From NCBI GenBank assembly GCA_023055425.1, contig JALGPY010000008.1, positions 22,355,359 through 22,419,358 on the forward strand: 64,000 nucleotides of DNA, read 5' to 3'. The position numbers and the translations under genes were made by a program. The stretch is from Linanthus parryae. Taxonomy: Eukaryota; Streptophyta; Magnoliopsida; Ericales; Polemoniaceae. Below are positions 46,301 to 57,635 of the stretch, piece after piece (position 1 is the first letter of the stretch; each line of letters opens with the position of its first letter). Below the pieces are notes generated by a model that ran no database searches, had not been told where the DNA came from, and was given only the letters and a program-made list of their open reading frames with translations.

Positions 46301-47647
46301 ATATCGCTCGTGGAAATGCGATCCCTCTTCGAAGAGCAGCTCTTCTGAGAAGACAACACCCTTAGAGGGATACAACCTTGGAAACCATCGCACATTCTCA
46401 ATGCGTGTGGCATAGGGCCTGGCAGTAAACTCCTTCCGCTTGTCGCATATCAAACTCCAAACGCATTTGGTGTTGCTCGCCCCAAACCACCTCGCAGCCC
46501 TACCGCTGTTACGCTCTTCCGTCTCGCCTGGGGGACACCACTTGTCGAGTTTCAGAGCAGTTGGAGCATAGTATGGCCATCGCTCGAAAACCCACATTGT
46601 CAAAAAGGAAATATTGACAAAAGTCAGTACATCGAGGCGGCCACGCGATTCTTTCATGGCTAGAACCAGCTGATCAAGCCTATAGTACAGCGTGCCCCAG
46701 ACCAAGGGTCCGAGTGCGACTCTCTGGCCAAGGGCGAGCCTCACAGCAAGTGGCAAAACATGGTAGAAGACCCCGTCATGTGGGTGACCATCAATCAGGT
46801 ACCTCGATAACCAAGCACAGAGGAAAGCACAAAGGGTCAAGTGATAGCCTTTACCCTCTACATAATTCTCAGCCTCTGGGTTCTCACTCAGAAGCTTCTT
46901 CGTGATGCTACTGTTCGCATAGTCTCGAAAGAAGTACTGCAACCATTTGTTCCAGGTGTTCTTCGCAGACGTATCAACCAACTGCCAGTTTGGAAGGGCC
47001 TTTGTAGTGGTCCACCGGGTGGAGATTTTCTTTACCTCTGCTAGGCATTCCTCCATCTGCGTGTATAAAGCAATCTCCGCAGATGTCCTCAAAGGACTCA
47101 TAGGGTCCACTTCACCCATGGGGGAAAGATCGTACAGCATTTGCACGTCCTCGAGTGTGGTGGCAGCCTCGAACTCAGCAAAATGGAACGTGTGAGTCGC
47201 AGGTGAGTAACGGGACAGAAGGTCTAGAAGCATGGACTGATCCAGCTTCACGGCAGCACCCTTCATAGCACGAACGGCGAAGTATACGCCGGCATCATCA
47301 AGAGTCGCAGCATGATTGGTCAACACGTGGTCAATCCACTCATCCATATAGTCCAATTTCTGGACGAAAGCCTGGGTAGAAATCGCGGTGTAGGGGAAGT
47401 ACCCGTTTTCGATTCCCAATCGAACCACATCCTCGGATCCAATCAACTCGAGCAAGGCCGAGTTAACTGGGCGAGTCAGTGTCAGCAATCCCTCAACCGG
47501 GACAGGATCAGGCATCCTCTTCGCCTTAACCCTCGCATGGTAGAAATCTTTGCCACCTAAATAGGGGGCTTTTCGCCACAGGGCCTGTGGAAGGTCGGGT
47601 ATCTCTTCATCTTCCTTGACAGGTCTGGTTCCTTTTGTCTTGGCCAT
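43352..47647 (-). CDS. Antisense plant mobile domain (PMD) gene inside the Tat element
   Basis: Five exons predicted on the minus strand: 47647-45767, 45689-45209, 45132-44479, 44397-43909 and 43827-43352. Introns are 77, 76, 81 and 81 bp with GT-AG ends (donors GAG|GTAAGC, GAG|GTACCT, GAG|GTGCTT, CTG|GTAAGT). Phases fit at every junction and the exons sum to 3,981 nt, 1,326 codons without a stop. Exon 1 (residues 1-627) carries an aminotransferase-like/PMD fold signature (RYSPATHTFHFAEFEAATTL, TLEDVQMLYDLSP, FFRDYANSSITKKL, FLCAWLSRYLIDGHPHDGVF, WVFERWPYYAPTAL). Exon 2 is Ser/Pro-rich with acidic runs. Exon 3 has acidic, Arg/Glu-rich helices. Exon 5 ends in a coiled coil (EKQKVEQQKQKVDEALKLY). 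PMDs occur in host genes and in transposons and are linked to silencing control in Arabidopsis MAIN/MAIL1. Antisense extra ORFs are known in some plant gypsy elements. The role here is unknown. Confidence 0.85.
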
Positions 47648-48366
47648 TCCTGCGGAAGAGCAAGAAAAAAGGGGGGGAGAAATACCACACTTCAGTTTGA
47701 ATTTCGAAACTCAAGATCTATGAAAAGAAAGACGAACAGTTTCTGGTATCAATTTCAGAAATCAGGGAGTTGCATTATCAGTGATTTCAAGATCTCACAT
47801 CTGAAGTTCTTATTATTGAAGGATCAAAGCAAAAGTGGGTTCAAAGATCAAAGCTTCTTCACAAGTTTCATGGGCTTATAGATTCAACGCAGTTCAAGGC
47901 AAACACTGGTATCTTAAATCAAAATTGAACAAGGCCAACCTTGTTTTCTTGAAGCCTGCTTGGATATGCACAATTGAAGAACACGATTTGCAGTTCTGAA
48001 CTGGTGATTGATTATCTGAATCTGCTCTCGAAGATCTCCGTGTACCATTCACTTTAAGAGAAAGAAGTGATGCTTTGCAACAATGGAGGATACAAAGTAT
48101 TTATCCAAAACAATGAAGGGTTGTGTCCTTTCGGTAGTCGAATCGCAACCGTCACCATCGAATCGCGCAATCACAGGACAAGCTGACGTCACGCCTAAAA
48201 CCCTAAAGGCCAGACGGCACGACTCTAGGGGTTTTAGGTCATAATGGCACGCATGGGGGCTGAACTTACCCGTATTCGAATTGGTGCGTGGCAATGACGC
48301 GTATGTTGGTTTCCGCGCATGGAAGCCTATGCAGCTATGAGTCTTCACGCGCAGAAAGGGGGCTAA
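47648..48366. other. Upstream region of the antisense PMD gene and Tat polypurine tract
   Basis: This 719-bp stretch lies between the PMD start codon and the 3' LTR. It should hold the PMD promoter unless transcription starts in the LTR on the minus strand. I see no clear TATA box. The last 14 bases (48353-48366, AGAAAGGGGGCTAA) are the plus-strand polypurine tract. Confidence 0.5.
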
Positions 48367-48993
48367 TGTAGATAGTGCTTTCTGAGCTGACAGATCTTGG
48401 CCACGTGGCAACCATCCAGCACACCATATTGTGCTCCACACACACTGGATCACCAGCCGAGCTGATCCATGTGGGGGCTGCGAGACAGAGCCCTCGCATA
48501 CCACTGCACGGGACTTGTAGGGACTTAGTGGTTTGGAGGCTAGAGTAAGCCCTGTCGCGTGCGAGCCAAGCCCGCACGCGACCTTTAGTAACTGTTTTGA
48601 GAGATTTATGGCACGAGCTCCATAAACCCGGTCAATCCGATCAAACCCGGTCAACCTCGTAACGGTTCCTGTATTCGCGCACCACGTGCTGTAACGGTCC
48701 CTATATACTCGGACGAACGTGCCGTTATGGTTAAGCTAATTAAGCCGCCATCAATGGGCGCATTAACCACACTACAACGGTCACGTTCTCTGCTATATAT
48801 AGGACGTTAACCTTTCCATACAAAGGAGAACACACTTGCCATACGCGGAAGCTCTGCCAAACCTCTGTCTCTCTCTCAGACATTACTACTGCCTTACTCT
48901 CTCCCTACACACAACCCCACTCTTCCTGTGCGATCCTCGATCCTCTACATACGGTGTACACGGAGGTCTCCCCGTCGGAATCTCTTGTGCACA
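48367..48993 (+). repeat. 3' LTR of the Tat element
   Basis: 627 bp, about six differences by eye from the 5' LTR (for example GAGCCCTCGCAT against GAGCCATCGCAT, AATCTCTTGTG against AATCGCTTGTG). Followed by the target copy CTAAC. Confidence 0.9.
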
Positions 48994-49056
48994 CTAACAT
49001 AAAGAAAAATAAAATAAAAACTCTAAACTAATTTCTAACTAAACAATCTACCGTTG

Positions 49057-49074
49057 TCCCCGGCAACGGCGCCA
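49057..49074 (-). promoter_or_regulatory. tRNA-Asp primer-binding site of the gag-protease gypsy
   Basis: On the minus strand TGGCGCCGTTGCCGGGGA, 18 bases complementary to the 3' end of plant tRNA-Asp including CCA, six bases after the 5' LTR. It primes minus-strand cDNA synthesis in Athila/Tat-type elements. Confidence 0.9.
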
Positions 49075-49080
49075 AAAACT

Positions 49081-50684
49081 TGACGCGAATTGTTAACGCG
49101 CTTAAACGCAAGTATACGGTCAAGTAGTAAGTGGACTATTTTGCGACTCCGAGTATCGACCCAAAGGAATTAGACGATTATAAGCTAATTAAGAATCAAT
49201 TAAAAGATACCTAAGTAACCGGTAAGAAGTGGGTTGATTATGAAAGTTCGTCGCCCACAAACAAGCGACTTAAAATTAAATAACACCTAAGCTAACTATT
49301 TTTTTATGATTTTAAGTTTAAAAGAAAATAATTGTGTTTGATACGATTATGGAGAAGATATATATAATCTAAGATCCCTAGGGGTGAATATGATTTCCGG
49401 ACTAAGCTTAAGACACACTAGTTATGATTGACTATACCGGGTTACACTCATTACACTCTTCTATCGATCTCATGTAAATTTGTTTTACGGTTAACTTCGG
49501 GTCCTTTCGGTCCACCTACGCTTACCGTTCCACTCTAGTTGGCTTGTTAGGTTCGTTCACCGGGTCCTATCGGTCCACCGCTTTCACTAAAACCTAACCA
49601 ATCCCAACCGAAACAACCAACACTCGGTCACTCAAGTTATTTTCTCCTCTCGGTCTCCAAGAACTACAAGAATGTCAATTGCGTTCTTAACACACCCGTA
49701 TTAGTTCTCTATCGTCAACTAAAGGGTAACTAGCATGCTACGGGTGATCAAACCAAGCACACATATAACTACGACTAAGAACACAATGAATAAATCAAAC
49801 ATAAACATAGAATTAAGCTAGAAGCATGAATCAAGTCAAAATCCGGAAAAATCCTAATCCAAAATCCTAGTTCTCCATAGATTATCTAGCAAATAGAAAT
49901 TTAGCTAGACATAATCTTGTTTAACAAAGTCAAAATATCCATAATCATAGAAGAAAGATGAAGAAGATGATATCAAACGCTAAAATCTTCAAAGATTGAT
50001 GATCTTCGCGTTCCAAGCTTCGTCCCCAATCTTCTCTTGCTCCACGGTGCTCCTCAATGTGCGTCCCCCTCCAAAAGACGTGAATTTCCCCTCTCTTAGG
50101 TATGCTCTGGCGTTTTTTACCAGCTGGACACGATTTTTAATGTAATTTTTCCGAAATTGCACTTCAGCCCCTCCAGTTTGTAATTCCCGGACAGAATTAT
50201 TTGCTGATCTTGTGCGGGCTGTATCTCCTTCATACGGACTCTTCTTCGGGCCTACCATATATCGTTGGAAAGCTACGGATGTCTACTTTCCAACTTCGCA
50301 GGCCTTTCTCCAAAATTGTTTGTATATTTTCCTCAGAGTCGAAAAGAATGAAGGCTGGTCCTGTGTGACTTTTCCAACTTTGCTTCGTTTTTGCGTCTCC
50401 TTTTCTCCTATTCATCTAGCTTCACTCCAAGCATATCAAAGCATCTCATAAGCTCCAATGCACCTATTTTACCTGTGATACACAACACTAAACAACCCGT
50501 GCAAATATCATTGCAAATATGAGAGAAAACATGCACAAATAGGCTAGAACCACAACTTTTCACTCTTAGGCTTGTAAGTCATCAATTCCACATATTAACG
50601 CACATATAACATTTACATCTTGTGAAATAATCCTATTACAAGTAATATGGAAGTATGAAAATAACTCCTAAAAGATAGTTATCA
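49081..50684 (-). repeat. 5' LTR (element orientation) of the gag-protease gypsy
   Basis: 1,604 bp, partner of 26488-28093. Both LTRs contain a conserved-looking 89-codon antisense frame, which is explained by LTR duplication and is not annotated as a gene. Target copy CGTGG follows at 50685. Confidence 0.9.
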
Positions 50685-51033
50685 CGTGGCTTGGGCGGCA
50701 AGGCACAGGGGCGGTCCCCTATGGGGGGCCGAACCCTTCTAGGAGTTGTTTTTGGAAACAACTCCTTCCTTGTTTCCCAATCCAAGTTGTTTCCATGTTG
50801 AAAAACCCTTTTTTCAAACATGTGCCCAAACCCTAATCTTCAAACCAAGAAACTCAATAATTTGTTGCATCCAATTCACAATTAGATCTTGTTAGATTGA
50901 ATCTCTATTCAATTGCATCTACTATGCTTAATTTGTCGTTTTACGCTATAAACATGAATTTAAAGTGTTAAAACAACAAAAATCGTAACACATAAACTAC
51001 GTTATGCTCTACGACCTGTGGCTCTGATACCAC
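50685..51033 (-). other. Copia-1 leader, 5' part, with tRNA-Met primer site
   Basis: The leader segment continues the sequence at 26487 across the nested insertion. The primer site TGGTATCAGAGC (minus strand, 51032-51021) matches the initiator tRNA-Met complement used by most plant copia elements. Confidence 0.85.
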
Positions 51034-52410
51034 TGTAGGGTTTTGAACATGGAATCGCAGTGGAAGAAGATAACTATTCCGTTCAAATCCCTCCAAGGAC
51101 CACAAGTCAAGAACACATAACGATAGTAAATGATTAATATGTGTTTACCTTTGAGTTCTCCTGTGATGACTTTAAACGCGAATAATGTCACGTTCTCTAC
51201 GGTTGATCCACGCCTAGGATAGATAATTGGACCTCCCAACCTTCTTGTGCTAGATAGAGCAGAGGAAGGAGACAACGGAATCACGCAACGAAGTCACAAG
51301 GAGGGGTCCGGCCTCCTTGTGTGGTCGACGTGTTTGGGGCGGACACGTCTTGCCTTTCTTGCTCTCAACTCTTTTCTCTCCTCTCAATATGTGTTATGAA
51401 TAACATGTCTTGAGAGGGACGGAAGGAGTTCCTTTATATAGTCCAACTACTCCTAGTTGTTTCCATAAAGGGCCCAATACTAATCATATCCATATATGGA
51501 TTAGTATTATTTGCTAACTAGTCCCACTAAGTTAGCAACTTGTTTCAATTTAATTTATCCTTATTAATTAAGTCTCTTGTGCAATTATATCCATATGGTG
51601 TGTGACCCCATAGGTTTCTACTTAATTGGTAGTAACTATTTACAAACATGGAGAGGTGTCTAGCAACACATCCATGCCACCCAATTAATAGAAATAGTCA
51701 TCTTGACAAACCTTTGTGATCTTATTATCGCATCCCTTTGTCTCATTATCCGGATTAGACAAGACATAGAAGTCACACTCGTATATCCAATCCATGTTTC
51801 TCGATCCTGGGAACAGCCCTACCCATGCATATGACATCAATATCCCCATATTGATTCATATGAGTCTGGCCAGGCATTCCATAGGCGCCATCCCTCGAGT
51901 GGCCTCAGATATTTTCTTCCGTTATGTGGGAGGGACAAATCTTATCTAAATCACTCACCATCTCTAATCTTGCTTCCTATTGTGTCCAACATGCGCTTTT
52001 ATGACTACCCAGTTACGGAGTAGTGTTTGACGTTGTCAAAGCACAATATTCCACAACTAGAGGATCTAGTGACTTCAAGTCTAAGGATGATAATATCCTA
52101 TCACCGCGAGAAGCTCTTGTGACTTTACATAACATGTATGTAGCCTTCTCAGATTTGGGTCAATCCGGTATGTCATCTCCTAATACACACCCATGTGTTG
52201 GATCGTGATATCTCCATATCAATCCAACCCCATACTAGTATACAGATGATCCTTCTGTTAATCATTATTTGACTAGGAATATTTAAGATAAACAACACGA
52301 TTTGTAAATCTAAGGACTTCATTATATTAAATATCTCCATAAATAGTACAATGATTATTCTAGCCAATTCATACTAAAATTGAATTGCCTCTAGGGCATC
52401 TATTCCAACA
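51034..52410 (-). repeat. 5' LTR of Copia-1
   Basis: 1,377 bp. On the minus strand it starts TGTTGGAATAGATGCCCTAG and ends AAAACCCTACA. It shares both ends and long internal blocks (for example TGTGTGACCCCATAGGTT, GCGAGAAGCTCTTGTGACTT) with the Copia-2 LTR at 59353-60774. Confidence 0.9.
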
Positions 52411-52454
52411 ATTAGCACATAGCATAAATAATCATATAAAAACAAACATATATT

Positions 52455-53022
52455 GGGTCTGTTTGGATGGGAGGAAGTAGAGAGGAAATGAAGTTTCAAC
52501 AATCTGAAAAAGTGGTCAAACAATCTCCAACAAGTTTATAAAATTCTGGAATTCCGAACAAATTTTAGGACTCCGGATTTTTTCTATCCGGAATTCCGGA
52601 AAAAGCGTCAGAAATCCGGATTTTCGGATTTATCCGTTGTTCTGGACTGACTTTTAACACAACTCCAAATTCAGCTGTACATGTGGATTATTTCTTTCCA
52701 TACCCGGTCAATTATGTGAGAAGTAAAGTTATTCTTCTCTTCCCCATGACCCACTTTTCAGCAACTACTTTTCTATGACCCCACTTTTTCATAACCTACT
52801 CTCTCTTTTTTTCACCACCATGTCACTCATGACACATTTATCCAAAAACACAAACGTTTTCTAATTTAAATTTGGCCATTCATCATTTTCTTTAATATTT
52901 TATTATTAATTCTAATTTAAAATTTACAATAATCTAATTTAATCTAACATATCCAAACACTCCAGATAAAAGTAGATCTTTAGCCAAAACGCTCACTTAC
53001 TTCCGCTCATCCAAACAGACCC
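52455..53022. mobile_element. Tourist-like MITE
   Basis: 568 bp. Inverted ends GGGTCTGTTTGGATG and CATCCAAACAGACCC, flanked by the 3-bp repeat ATT (52452-52454 and 53023-53025). GGGTCTGTTTGG ends are typical of PIF/Harbinger-derived MITEs. An ACTTCCTC-like block follows the left end and its inverse precedes the right end. No coding capacity. Confidence 0.75.
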
Positions 53023-53498
53023 ATTGTCTAAAAGATCTAACTTATTAAACTAAAGAAGCAGCAAAGTGTAGATAATCCAGATAATCCCATTTGACTAAAA
53101 CGAGGTCATCTAAATAAAACATAACAGATAAAAAACAACCTAACTTTCTCTCACTTTTTGACTTTCATCAAAAAAGAATGAGAATATGTTGGATCAATGT
53201 TTGGAAAATAAGAAAAAATAAAAGCTTTAAAAGTTAATAATTTCAAGGCTTTGGAAAAGAGTTCAAGGCCTTGCAAAGAAAAAGAAAGAGTAGGCAAGAG
53301 TTAAGGGGTAGGGTCTTCATCTCCTTGCTTGTCTGCATCTTCTTCTTGACTTTCATCCTCATCATTCTGATCTTTTTCTTGTTGATCTACCTCATCAATG
53401 ATTGTGCTTATAGTTTTGATCACACTGCTGTGCAGAAAAGTTTACCCTTCCAAGGCTTTCCTTCCATGCTTCAGTTTCTTCCTTACAACAACCCTTTT

Positions 53499-53943
53499 TT
53501 ATGTCAGTGAGGAACCTTTCTTTTGAATCTTTCTTTCAGGCTCCATACTTGATTCTGACTCATATTCTTGCGGATGTTTCTTCTTATCCACTCTTTTTGA
53601 GACTGAATACACTCCATACGAACTTGATGATGTATATGAGTCCGAGTCTTGAATGTAAATCTTCTCTTTTCCTTTTCCTTTAAAGGTAATTTCTGCCTTA
53701 AACTGTGACTTCTTTGGGCTACCAATCAGAATACCCGTCTGTTTCTGTGGTGCTGTCTCCACTGCCTTCTTCTTCTTCTTGCTGGGCACTGGGGTTTCAT
53801 CCTTCATGGCCTTCTTCTTGGGAGGAGGAGGGGCTATTTCTTCCGCAGTAGGAGTCTGAGAGCTTGAGTCTCAACTGATGGTTTGAACCTCTTCCGCAGT
53901 GGCCTTTCTTTTCTTCTCTGTTGTAGCCTTTGATCCACTAGCC
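53499..53943 (-). pseudogene. Lys/Ser-rich ORF downstream of the SIRE-like pol
   Basis: ATG near 53943 (MASGSKATTEKKRKATAEEV), an in-frame stop soon after, then an open stretch to 53499 (KDETPVPSKKKKKAVETA, ITFKGKGKEKIYIQDSDSYT). It is highly basic then acidic, with no recognised domain. It is preceded by an AAACCCTAATGAGC leader-like sequence and a pyrimidine-rich run. It could be a third ORF like those downstream of pol in SIRE-group elements, or part of the LTR or of a neighbouring element. Confidence 0.35.
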
Positions 53944-54439
53944 ATTTTGATTCAGTCTGAGGCTCTTCTAGTGCTCATTAGGGTTTAGAAAGGAGGAGGG
54001 ATGTAGGATAGATACGAATGAGAGAAAGAAGGAAGGAGATAAATAGAAGAGAGTTTCAGCTAGAAAAGGAAACCAAATGTTTTCTCTGATCTTAGAAGAT
54101 CTTGATGAATCAGAAAGATTCAATAATTGAGTGTGTCGTTGGAAATAAAATATTTAATATTATTTTGGCTGAAAAGGGGTTTTTCAAAATTGAGGGGCAA
54201 CATTGAGCTATTATCTATAGAGATAACACCCAACATTGAAAGATCCAAAATTATTGATTAAGTAACAGGCAGTCTTATTTTCAAGTCTTTGGGAAGGATT
54301 TCAAGGCCTTGAAACGCTTTATCATGTAAGGAAAAAAAACTCAAAGCTTTTAAAGGATTTTTAAGGCTTTGAAAATCAGCTCAAACCTTTGAAACACATA
54401 ATACTTAACTGATTCTCCCCCTTAACTAAAGATTCCTTA

Positions 54440-55880
54440 TTTAGCATGCCCAATTCCAATCTTAAGGATGAGAATCCTTCATCTGGCAATGGTTTAGTGA
54501 AGATATTTGCAAATTTCATGTTAGTTGAAACAAATTAAAGAACAATATCACCTTTCTCTGTATGATCTCTAATGAAGTGATGTCTAACATCAATGTTCTT
54601 TGTTCTTGAATGCTGAACTGGATTCTTTGTAATTGATATTGCACTTGTGCTGTCACACTTGTTAGGTATATCTCTGAAATAAAATCCAATATCTCTCATT
54701 TGTTGTGCTATCCAAAGTACTTGAGAACAACAAACTCCAGCTGCTATGTATTCAGCTTCATCTTTTGATAATGCAACTGAGTTTTGCTTCTTTGAATGCC
54801 AGCTGATTAAAGATGATCGAAGAAATTGACAGCATCCTGATGTACTCATTCTATCAACTTTATACCCTGCAAAATCAGCATCTGAATAGCCACATAAAGA
54901 GAAATTAGAATATTTAGGATACCAAAGCCCCAATCCTTTGGTACCATTGAGATATCTAAAAATTATTTTAACTGCAGTCACGTGTGATTCTTTACGATCA
55001 GCTTGGAATCTAGTACACATGCACACGCTGAACATGGTATCTGGTCTACTAGCTGTGAGATAGAGTAGTGATCCAATCATACCTCTATACTCTTTCACAT
55101 TCACACTCTTAACAGATTCATCCTTTTCTAAAGACAGTGTAGAACTCATGGGAGTCTTAATCTCTTTGGATTGATACATATTGTACTTGTTTAGAAGTCT
55201 TTTGTTTACTTGCTTTGATGTAGGAAAATGCCCTTCTTCATTTGATGAATTTGAAGTCCAAGAAAGAAGTTCAATTCTCCAATCAAGCTCATTTCAAATT
55301 CCCTGCTTATAAGACTTTAGAATTCCTTGCACCGAAGATCATTAGTAGCTCAAAAAGAATATCATCAACATAAATTTGAACTACTAGCATATCTTTCTCA
55401 CGAGTCTTTATGAAAAGGGTTGTGTCTACCTATCCTCTTTTGAAATTATTTTCAAGTAGAAACTTTGACAATCTTTCATACCAAGCTCTTGGAGCTTGTT
55501 TTAAACCATAAAGAGTTTTGTCAAGTCTGTAAACATGATCTGGAAACTTGTCATTTTCAAAACCTGGAGGTTGAGCAACGTAAACTTCTTCTTGCAGATA
55601 ACCATTTAGAAAAGCACATTTCACATCCATTAGAAATAGTTTCATGTTTTTTGTGAGATGCAAATGCAAGTAGAATTCTAATTTATTCTAACCTTGCAAC
55701 AGGAGCAAAAGCTTCTTCATAGTCAATATCTTCTTTTTCGATTGTAGCATTGAGCTACCAATCTAGCTTTGTTCCTGATTACCTCTCCATTCTCATCTAA
55801 CTTGTTTTTGAATACCAATCTGGTGCCAATGAAAAACTTATTTCTTGGTGGAGGAACTAGGTTCTAGACCTTGTTCCTTT
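54440..55880 (-). pseudogene. pol: SIRE-like RT-RNase H remnant
   Basis: RT pieces at about 55880-55690 (FIGTRLVFKNKLDENGEV), 55669-55430 ([40 protein letters not shown]), a damaged catalytic region 55430-55180, and RNase H 55179-54535 (YRGMIGSLLYLTASRPD, GYSDADFAGYKVDRMSTSGC, NSVALSKDEAEYIAAGVCCS). The C-terminal motif NIFTKPLPDEGF is in another frame near 54500. Several stops and frameshifts. Confidence 0.85.
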
Positions 55881-56359
55881 CAAACTCATTGATTTCACTT
55901 TGCATAGCTATAATCCAGTCTGCTTCTTGTAATGCTTCCTTCACAGTTTTAGGTTCTACAAGAGATATAAAGCATTAAAAGCACAAAGATTTTTAAACTG
56001 TGATCTGGTTTGTGTACAAGTGGTTGGATCAGAAATAATGTTATCAGCAGGATGAGATGAGAGGTATTTGAATCTCTTTCTAGGTGACCGGGGTTAAGGT
56101 TCTCCAATTAGCTTCTCATGTCTCTGAGAACTTGCTGTAGCAGCTTGTTCTCCTGTTTTCTCTGGAGATCCAGTTTCAAGGCTTTGAACCTTTGTTTCAA
56201 GGCCTTGAAAATGCCTGTCTTGATCCAGTGACATTTCCTTGGATCCTTTTGAGAATTTTTCTTCACTATCTGAATCATGCTTATTCAGATTGGTGTCTGC
56301 AAAACCATTACTCAAAGAACCATCATAGCTTTCATAAAAAACAACACGAATACTTTATT
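55881..56359 (-). pseudogene. Integrase-RT linker of the SIRE-like element
   Basis: Low-complexity acidic linker containing two FQGLE-like repeats (HFQGLETKVQSLETGSPEK), typical of the variable region between integrase and RT. Broken frames on both sides. Confidence 0.6.
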
Positions 56360-57577
56360 CTACAAGCCTGGTTCTTTTATTGTAAACTCTATAGGCTTTG
56401 CTTGCTTGAGAATAACCCAGAAAAATACCTTCATCACTTCTTGCATCAAACTTACCAAGATTGTCCTTACCATTATTGTGGACAAAACATGCACAGCCAA
56501 AAGGTTTAAGTGATAAATATTTGGCTTTCTTCCCTTGAACAACTCATATGGGGTCTTTTTCAGAATTGGTCTGATCAAGCACCTGTTGAGAATGTAGTTT
56601 GCTGTATTCACAACTTCTGCCCAATAATATTTTAGCAACTTGTTCTCCAGCAACATTGTTCTTGACATATCTTCAAGTGTCCTGTTCTTTCTTTCAACAA
56701 CTCCATTTTTTTGAGGAGTTCTAGGAGCAGAAAAGTTGTGAGAGATACCATGCTTGGAACAGAAAATATCAAATTCTAATTGAGCAAACTCTCTACCATG
56801 ATCACTTCTAATTGAAGCAATAGGTAAGTTTTTCAAAGTTTGAAGTTCTCTACAAAGTTTGAAAATTCAAAGAGAGCTTCAGATTTTTCTTTCAGAAACA
56901 TTACCCAAGTATATCTAGAGAAGTCATCAACAATAACAAGCATGTACTTTTTACCCTTTGGATTTGGAGTTCTCATAGGACGACAAAGATCCATATGCAG
57001 CAGTTCAATGGGTCTAGTAGTATTTACAAGTTTCTTTGACTTGAATGAGCTTCTAGTTTGCTTGCCTTGTGCACAAGCTTTTGCATACTTTTTCATCGTT
57101 GAACTTGATAGAGAGCAAACCTCTTACTAAGTTCTTGGAAACTAACTTGTTCAAGGTATGCAAGCTAATATGTCCGAAATTTCTGTGCCAAAGCTTTGAA
57201 TCCTCTTTCAAGGCCTTGAGACACTTCAAGTTTTCACCTACAACTTTGTTGGTCTGAAAAGTATAAACATTGTTTGATCTAGAGGCTGTGAGGATGCAGT
57301 TGCCTGATTTCTCATTCTGCACCACACACTTCTCTTTATCAAAAATAACTTTGTTGCCATTGTCGCAAAGTTGAGATACACTAATCAAATTAAATTTCAA
57401 GCCATCGGCTAGATATACATCAGAAATGGAACTTTCAGAATTTGTACCAACTTTACCAATACCAAGAATGTTGCATTTGCCTTTCTCACCAAGTGTAATT
57501 GAACATTCAGATTGCTCTTTCAATTCTGAGAATAAAGATCTCTTTCCACTCATGTGTCTTGAGAAACCACTATCCAT
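56360..57577 (-). pseudogene. pol: SIRE-like protease-integrase remnant
   Basis: Protease MDSGFSRHMSGKRSLFSELK (D-S-G), GAG-pre-integrase with LWHRNFGHISLHTLNKLVSK, then a frame change to CAQGKQTRSSFKSKK and LLHMDLCRPMRTPNPKGKKY (catalytic Asp). Another frame change leads to IRSDHGREFAQLEFDIFCSK (Asp) and PQKNGVVERKNRTLEDMSRT (Glu). The triad residues survive but the frame is broken at least twice. Confidence 0.85.
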
Positions 57578-57635
57578 AAACCATTTATTTTATTTGATCT
57601 TGGTGAGAACCTGCAAACACCGATCACTGCCTTAC

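Larger units (their letters stand above)
33833..48993 (+). mobile_element. Tat-type Ty3/gypsy element with an antisense PMD gene
   Basis: 15,161 bp with 627-bp LTRs (33833-34459 and 48367-48993) that differ at about six positions by eye (about 1%), TSD CTAAC (33828-33832 and 48994-48998), TGTAGATA...GTGCACA ends, candidate primer site TTTGGTGAACCCGACG after the 5' LTR, and polypurine tract AGAAAGGGGGCTAA (48353-48366). Plus-strand order: gag, protease, RT, RNase H, a second RNase H, integrase, then a 54-bp tandem array, then the minus-strand spliced PMD gene before the 3' LTR. Two RNase H domains and large size define the Tat/Ogre/Retand lineage. Gag-pol is broken at six or more places. Confidence 0.92.
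26488..50684 (-). mobile_element. Non-autonomous Ty3/gypsy element (gag-protease only), split by a Tat element
   Basis: LTRs 26488-28093 and 49081-50684 (TGATAACT...CGCGTCA on the minus strand) with TSD CGTGG at 26483-26487 and 50685-50689. The primer site complementary to tRNA-Asp (49057-49074) and the polypurine tract AGTGTGGGGGTATT (28094-28107) fix the minus orientation. Without the 15.2-kb nested Tat element the unit is about 9 kb. It codes for Gag and protease (33780-31658) but has no RT, RNase H or integrase; about 3.5 kb of non-coding sequence replaces them. Gag/protease type and tRNA-Asp site fit Athila/Tat relatives. It would need a helper element. Confidence 0.9.
23145..52410 (-). 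mobile_element. Copia-1 (Ty1/copia, minus strand), truncated and split by a nested gypsy element
   Basis: Reading on the minus strand: 5' LTR 52410-51034, tRNA-Met primer site (TGGTATCAGAGC, 51032-51021), leader 51020-50685, then the 24.2-kb gypsy insertion (50684-26488) with TSD CGTGG, leader continuing 26487-25202, gag 25201-24420, protease-integrase 24369-23145. RT, RNase H and the 3' LTR are missing; the sequence stops abruptly at the lectin pseudogene. It belongs to the same family as Copia-2 at 59353-64000: the LTR ends TGTAGGGTTTTGA and CATCTATTCCAACA are shared, as is the protease-integrase protein. Confidence 0.85.

Noticed and set aside
52411..52454. Continuation of the lectin gene beyond Copia-1
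   Set aside because: The sequence after the 5' LTR is AT-rich and has no aerolysin-like or amaranthin-like coding.
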